Made by a program: the position numbers and the translations under genes
Source: Aminobacter ciceronei
GTDB taxonomy: Bacteria; Pseudomonadota; Alphaproteobacteria; Rhizobiales; Rhizobiaceae
Direction: 5' to 3'
DNA: 64,000 nucleotides
NCBI RefSeq assembly: GCF_014138625.1
Contig: NZ_JACJHY010000001.1
Coordinates: forward strand, 186,001 to 250,000
In this document: positions 60,967 to 64,000 of the stretch, piece by piece
Position numbering within the stretch: position 1 is the stretch's first letter
Layout of the letters: every line of letters begins with the position of its first letter
Notes under the pieces: model-generated
The model's input: only the letters and a program-made list of their open reading frames with translations
Database searches by the model: none
What the model was told of the DNA's origin: nothing

Positions 60967-63900
60967 ATGGCAAAACGCACCGACATCAAGTCCATCCTGA
61001 TCATCGGCGCCGGTCCCATTGTCATCGGCCAGGCCTGCGAGTTCGACTATTCCGGCACCCAGGCCTGCAAGGCGCTGAAGGAAGAGGGTTACCGGGTCAT
61101 CCTGGTCAACTCCAACCCGGCGACGATCATGACCGATCCGGAACTGGCGGATGCCACCTACATCGAGCCGATCACGCCTGAGGTCGTCGCCAAGATCATC
61201 GCCAAGGAGCGCCCCGACGCACTGCTGCCGACGATGGGCGGCCAGACCGCGCTCAACACCGCGCTTTCGCTGCGCCGCATGGGCGTGCTCGAGCGCTACA
61301 ATGTCGAGATGATCGGTGCCGACGCGCACGCCATCGACAAGGCCGAGGACCGCTCGCTGTTCCGCGAGGCCATGGCCAAGATCGGCCTGGAAACCCCGCG
61401 CTCGATGCTGGCCAACGCCTCCGACGTCAAGGACGCCGACCGCAAGAAGCATGAGGCCGAGCGCGCCGCGCTGAAGGCCGAGAACCCGGCCAATCTCGAC
61501 GCAGCCCTCGACGCGCTCGAAACCCAGTGGAACCTCGGCGAAGGCGACCGCAAGCAGCGCTACATCAATCACGGCATGGCGATCGGCGCCCAGGCGCTCG
61601 ACCATGTCGGACTGCCCGCCATCATTCGCCCGTCCTTCACCATGGGCGGCACCGGCGGCGGCATCGCCTTCAACCGCCAGGAATTCTTCGACATCGTCCA
61701 GAGCGGTCTCGATGCCTCCCCCACCACCGAAGTCCTGATCGAGGAATCGGTGCTCGGCTGGAAGGAATACGAGATGGAGGTCGTGCGCGACCGCGCCGAC
61801 AACTGCATCATCATCTGCTCGATCGAGAACATCGACCCGATGGGCGTGCACACCGGCGACTCGATCACGGTGGCCCCGGCGCTGACCTTGACCGACAAGG
61901 AATACCAGATCATGCGCAACGCCTCGATCGCGGTGCTGCGCGAGATCGGCGTCGAGACGGGCGGCTCCAACGTCCAGTTCGCCGTCAACCCGGCCGACGG
62001 CCGCCTCGTCGTCATCGAGATGAACCCGCGCGTCTCGCGCTCCTCGGCGCTCGCCTCGAAAGCCACCGGCTTCCCGATCGCCAAGATCGCGGCCAAGCTC
62101 GCCGTCGGCTACACGCTCGATGAGCTTGAAAACGACATCACCGGCGGCGCCACGCCCGCGTCGTTCGAGCCGTCGATCGACTACGTCGTCACCAAGATCC
62201 CGCGCTTCGCCTTCGAGAAGTTCCCCGGCGCCTCGCCCGTGCTGACCACCGCCATGAAGTCGGTCGGCGAGGTCATGGCGATTGGCCGCACTTTCCAGGA
62301 ATCGCTGCAGAAGGCTTTGCGTGGCCTCGAAACCGGCCTTACCGGCCTCGACGAGATCGAGATCCCCGGCATCGGCACCGACGGCGACAGCGGCGACGAC
62401 CGCAACGCCATCCGTGCTGCCTTGGGCACGCCGACGCCCGACCGCCTGCGCATGGTTGCCCAGGCGATCCGCATGGGCACCTCGCTCGAAGACGTGCACG
62501 CCATGTGCAAGATCGACCCGTGGTTCCTCGAGCAGATCGCCGGCATCATTGCGATGGAAGCACGCGTCCGCGAGCACGGCCTGCCGCAGGATGCCGAAAA
62601 CCTGCGCATGCTGAAGTCGATGGGTTTTTCGGACGCCCGCCTCGCCTCGCTCACCAAGACCGAGGCCGAAGCCGTTCAAAAGCAACGCCAGAAGCTCGGC
62701 GTCCACCCGGTCTACAAGCGCATCGACACCTGCGCCGCCGAATTCGCCTCGCCGACGGCCTACATGTACTCGTCCTATGAGCTGCCCTTCGCTGGCGCTG
62801 TGGCCGACGAGGCCCAGGTTTCGGATCGCAAGAAGGTGGTCATATTGGGCGGCGGCCCCAACCGTATCGGCCAGGGCATCGAGTTCGACTATTGCTGCGT
62901 CCATGCCGCCTATGCACTGCGCGAGGCAGGCTACGAGTCGATCATGGTCAACTGCAATCCAGAGACCGTCTCGACCGACTACGACACCTCAGATCGCCTG
63001 TATTTCGAGCCGCTGACGGCGGAAGACGTGCTCGAGATCCTGCGCGCCGAACAGGCCGCCGGCACCCTGCATGGCGTCATCGTCCAGTTTGGCGGCCAGA
63101 CGCCGCTCAAGCTCGCGGATGCGCTTGAAAAAGCCGGCATCCCGATCCTCGGCACCTCGCCCGACGCCATCGACCTCGCCGAGGACCGTGACCGCTTTCA
63201 GAAGCTCTTGCACAAGCTCGACCTGAAGCAGCCCAAGAACGGCATCGCCTATTCCGTCGAGCAGGCCCGCACCGTTGCCGGCGAGCTCGGTTTCCCCCTG
63301 GTCGTGCGCCCGTCCTACGTGCTCGGCGGCCGCGCCATGCAGATCATCCACAATGAGGGCATGCTGCAGTCCTATTTGCTCGACACCGTGCCGGGCCTGG
63401 TGCCCGAGGACATCAAGCAGAAGTACCCCAACGACAAGACCGGCCAGATCAACACACTGCTCGGCAAGAACCCGTTGCTGTTCGACACCTATCTCTCTGG
63501 CGCCATCGAGGTCGACGTCGACTGCCTCTGCGACGGCAAGACGACCTATGTCTCGGGGATCATGGAGCATATCGAGGAAGCCGGCATCCACTCGGGCGAC
63601 TCGGCCTGCTCACTGCCGGTCCACTCGCTGCCGTCCGACCTCGTCGACGAGCTCGAGCGCCAGACTTCGGCCATGGCGCGCGCGCTCAATGTCGGCGGCC
63701 TGATGAACGTGCAATATGCCATCAAGGACGGCACCATCTATGTGCTGGAAGTGAACCCGCGAGCGTCGCGCACCGTGCCCTTCGTGGCCAAAACCGTCGG
63801 CAAGCCGATCGCCAAGATCGCCGCCCGCATCATGTCGGGCGAGAGCCTCGACGAGGCCTTTGCCCACTATGGCGAAAAGCCCGATGCCCGCAATCCCGGC

Positions 63901-64000
63901 CACATCGCGGTCAAGGAAGCGGTGTTCCCGTTTGCCCGCTTCCCCGGCGTCGACATCCTGCTCGGGCCTGAGATGAAGTCGACCGGCGAGGTCATGGGCC
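60967..64000 (+). CDS. carB: Carbamoyl-phosphate synthase large subunit (3' cut by window edge)
   Basis: 1011 codons visible of about 1160. [42 protein letters not shown] opens the first ATP-grasp half; [34 protein letters not shown] follow. An insertion of ~45 charged residues ([20 protein letters not shown] and on) in the first half is usual in alphaproteobacteria. The second half begins [28 protein letters not shown] and has [12 protein letters not shown] and [15 protein letters not shown]. Works with CarA (40642) to make carbamoyl phosphate for arginine and pyrimidines. ATG 60967 gives the conserved start. Confidence 0.97.
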   Translation, partial: MAKRTDIKSILIIGAGPIVIGQACEFDYSGTQACKALKEEGYRVILVNSNPATIMTDPELADATYIEPITPEVVAKIIAKERPDALLPTMGGQTALNTALSLRRMGVLERYNVEMIGADAHAIDKAEDRSLFREAMAKIGLETPRSMLANASDVKDADRKKHEAERAALKAENPANLDAALDALETQWNLGEGDRKQRYINHGMAIGAQALDHVGLPAIIRPSFTMGGTGGGIAFNRQEFFDIVQSGLDASPTTEVLIEESVLGWKEYEMEVVRDRADNCIIICSIENIDPMGVHTGDSITVAPALTLTDKEYQIMRNASIAVLREIGVETGGSNVQFAVNPADGRLVVIEMNPRVSRSSALASKATGFPIAKIAAKLAVGYTLDELENDITGGATPASFEPSIDYVVTKIPRFAFEKFPGASPVLTTAMKSVGEVMAIGRTFQESLQKALRGLETGLTGLDEIEIPGIGTDGDSGDDRNAIRAALGTPTPDRLRMVAQAIRMGTSLEDVHAMCKIDPWFLEQIAGIIAMEARVREHGLPQDAENLRMLKSMGFSDARLASLTKTEAEAVQKQRQKLGVHPVYKRIDTCAAEFASPTAYMYSSYELPFAGAVADEAQVSDRKKVVILGGGPNRIGQGIEFDYCCVHAAYALREAGYESIMVNCNPETVSTDYDTSDRLYFEPLTAEDVLEILRAEQAAGTLHGVIVQFGGQTPLKLADALEKAGIPILGTSPDAIDLAEDRDRFQKLLHKLDLKQPKNGIAYSVEQARTVAGELGFPLVVRPSYVLGGRAMQIIHNEGMLQSYLLDTVPGLVPEDIKQKYPNDKTGQINTLLGKNPLLFDTYLSGAIEVDVDCLCDGKTTYVSGIMEHIEEAGIHSGDSACSLPVHSLPSDLVDELERQTSAMARALNVGGLMNVQYAIKDGTIYVLEVNPRASRTVPFVAKTVGKPIAKIAARIMSGESLDEAFAHYGEKPDARNPGHIAVKEAVFPFARFPGVDILLGPEMKSTGEVMG

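Noticed and set aside
60886-62904. 672-codon open frame opposite carB
   Set aside because: Same reason: mirror of a highly conserved gene with low-complexity Gly/Val/Asp/Arg content.

Overview
The window is about 64 kb of high-GC, gene-dense chromosomal DNA from an alphaproteobacterium, most likely a Hyphomicrobiales (Rhizobiales) member close to Mesorhizobium or Aminobacter. The basis is an alpha-type RpoD next to dnaG, carA and carB split by about 19 kb with YqeY beside carA, rhizobial families (HlyU, DUF930, Omp25-like porin, PmtA-like methyltransferase) and a GC-rich intergenic inverted repeat of the rhizobial REP/RIME style. The genus is inference; no rRNA, tRNA, prophage, transposase or CRISPR array was seen.

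Layout. 1-4.3 kb: end of an OmpA-type envelope protein, small membrane proteins, a PACE efflux pump and a Cys-rich exported protein. 4.3-7.2 kb: two divergent regulator/enzyme pairs (TetR/VOC, LysR/azoreductase) with readable operators. 7.5-15 kb: exported PIG-L deacetylase, Lrp/AzlCD amino-acid exporter, ABC-F ATPase, VOC and GST. 15-20.3 kb: porin, HlyU, GYD, AraC, exported metallo-beta-lactamase-fold lactonase, GNAT, LysE, DUF2798. 20.6-25.6 kb: an inverse autotransporter with a beta-helix passenger, then a TetR-PspA-YiaA envelope-stress unit with three operator copies. 25.7-28.1 kb: two divergent citrate synthases, one with a DNA-binding domain, sharing a large palindrome. 28.2-31 kb: small genes including an internally deleted SDR. 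31-41.9 kb: housekeeping core (rpoD, dnaG, Na/Pi transporter, M20 peptidase, YqeY, carA). 41.9-54 kb: mixed accessory region with several broken genes (hydrolase, ABC binding protein, methyltransferase), an adenylation-carrier-acyltransferase fusion and transporters. 54-60.7 kb: ArsR/phosphoesterase, a trypsin-like protease fused to a NUC-type nuclease, and a TetR/oxidoreductase unit. 60.97 kb to the end: carB, cut by the window edge.

Most promising candidates for something new: the protease-nuclease fusion (55387-57792), the inverse autotransporter with a right-handed beta-helix passenger (20604-22772), the single-chain adenylation/carrier/membrane acyltransferase (49468-52005), and the HTH-citrate synthase pair with its 51-bp palindrome (25769-28131). 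Functions are assigned from motifs read by eye; no database search was run.
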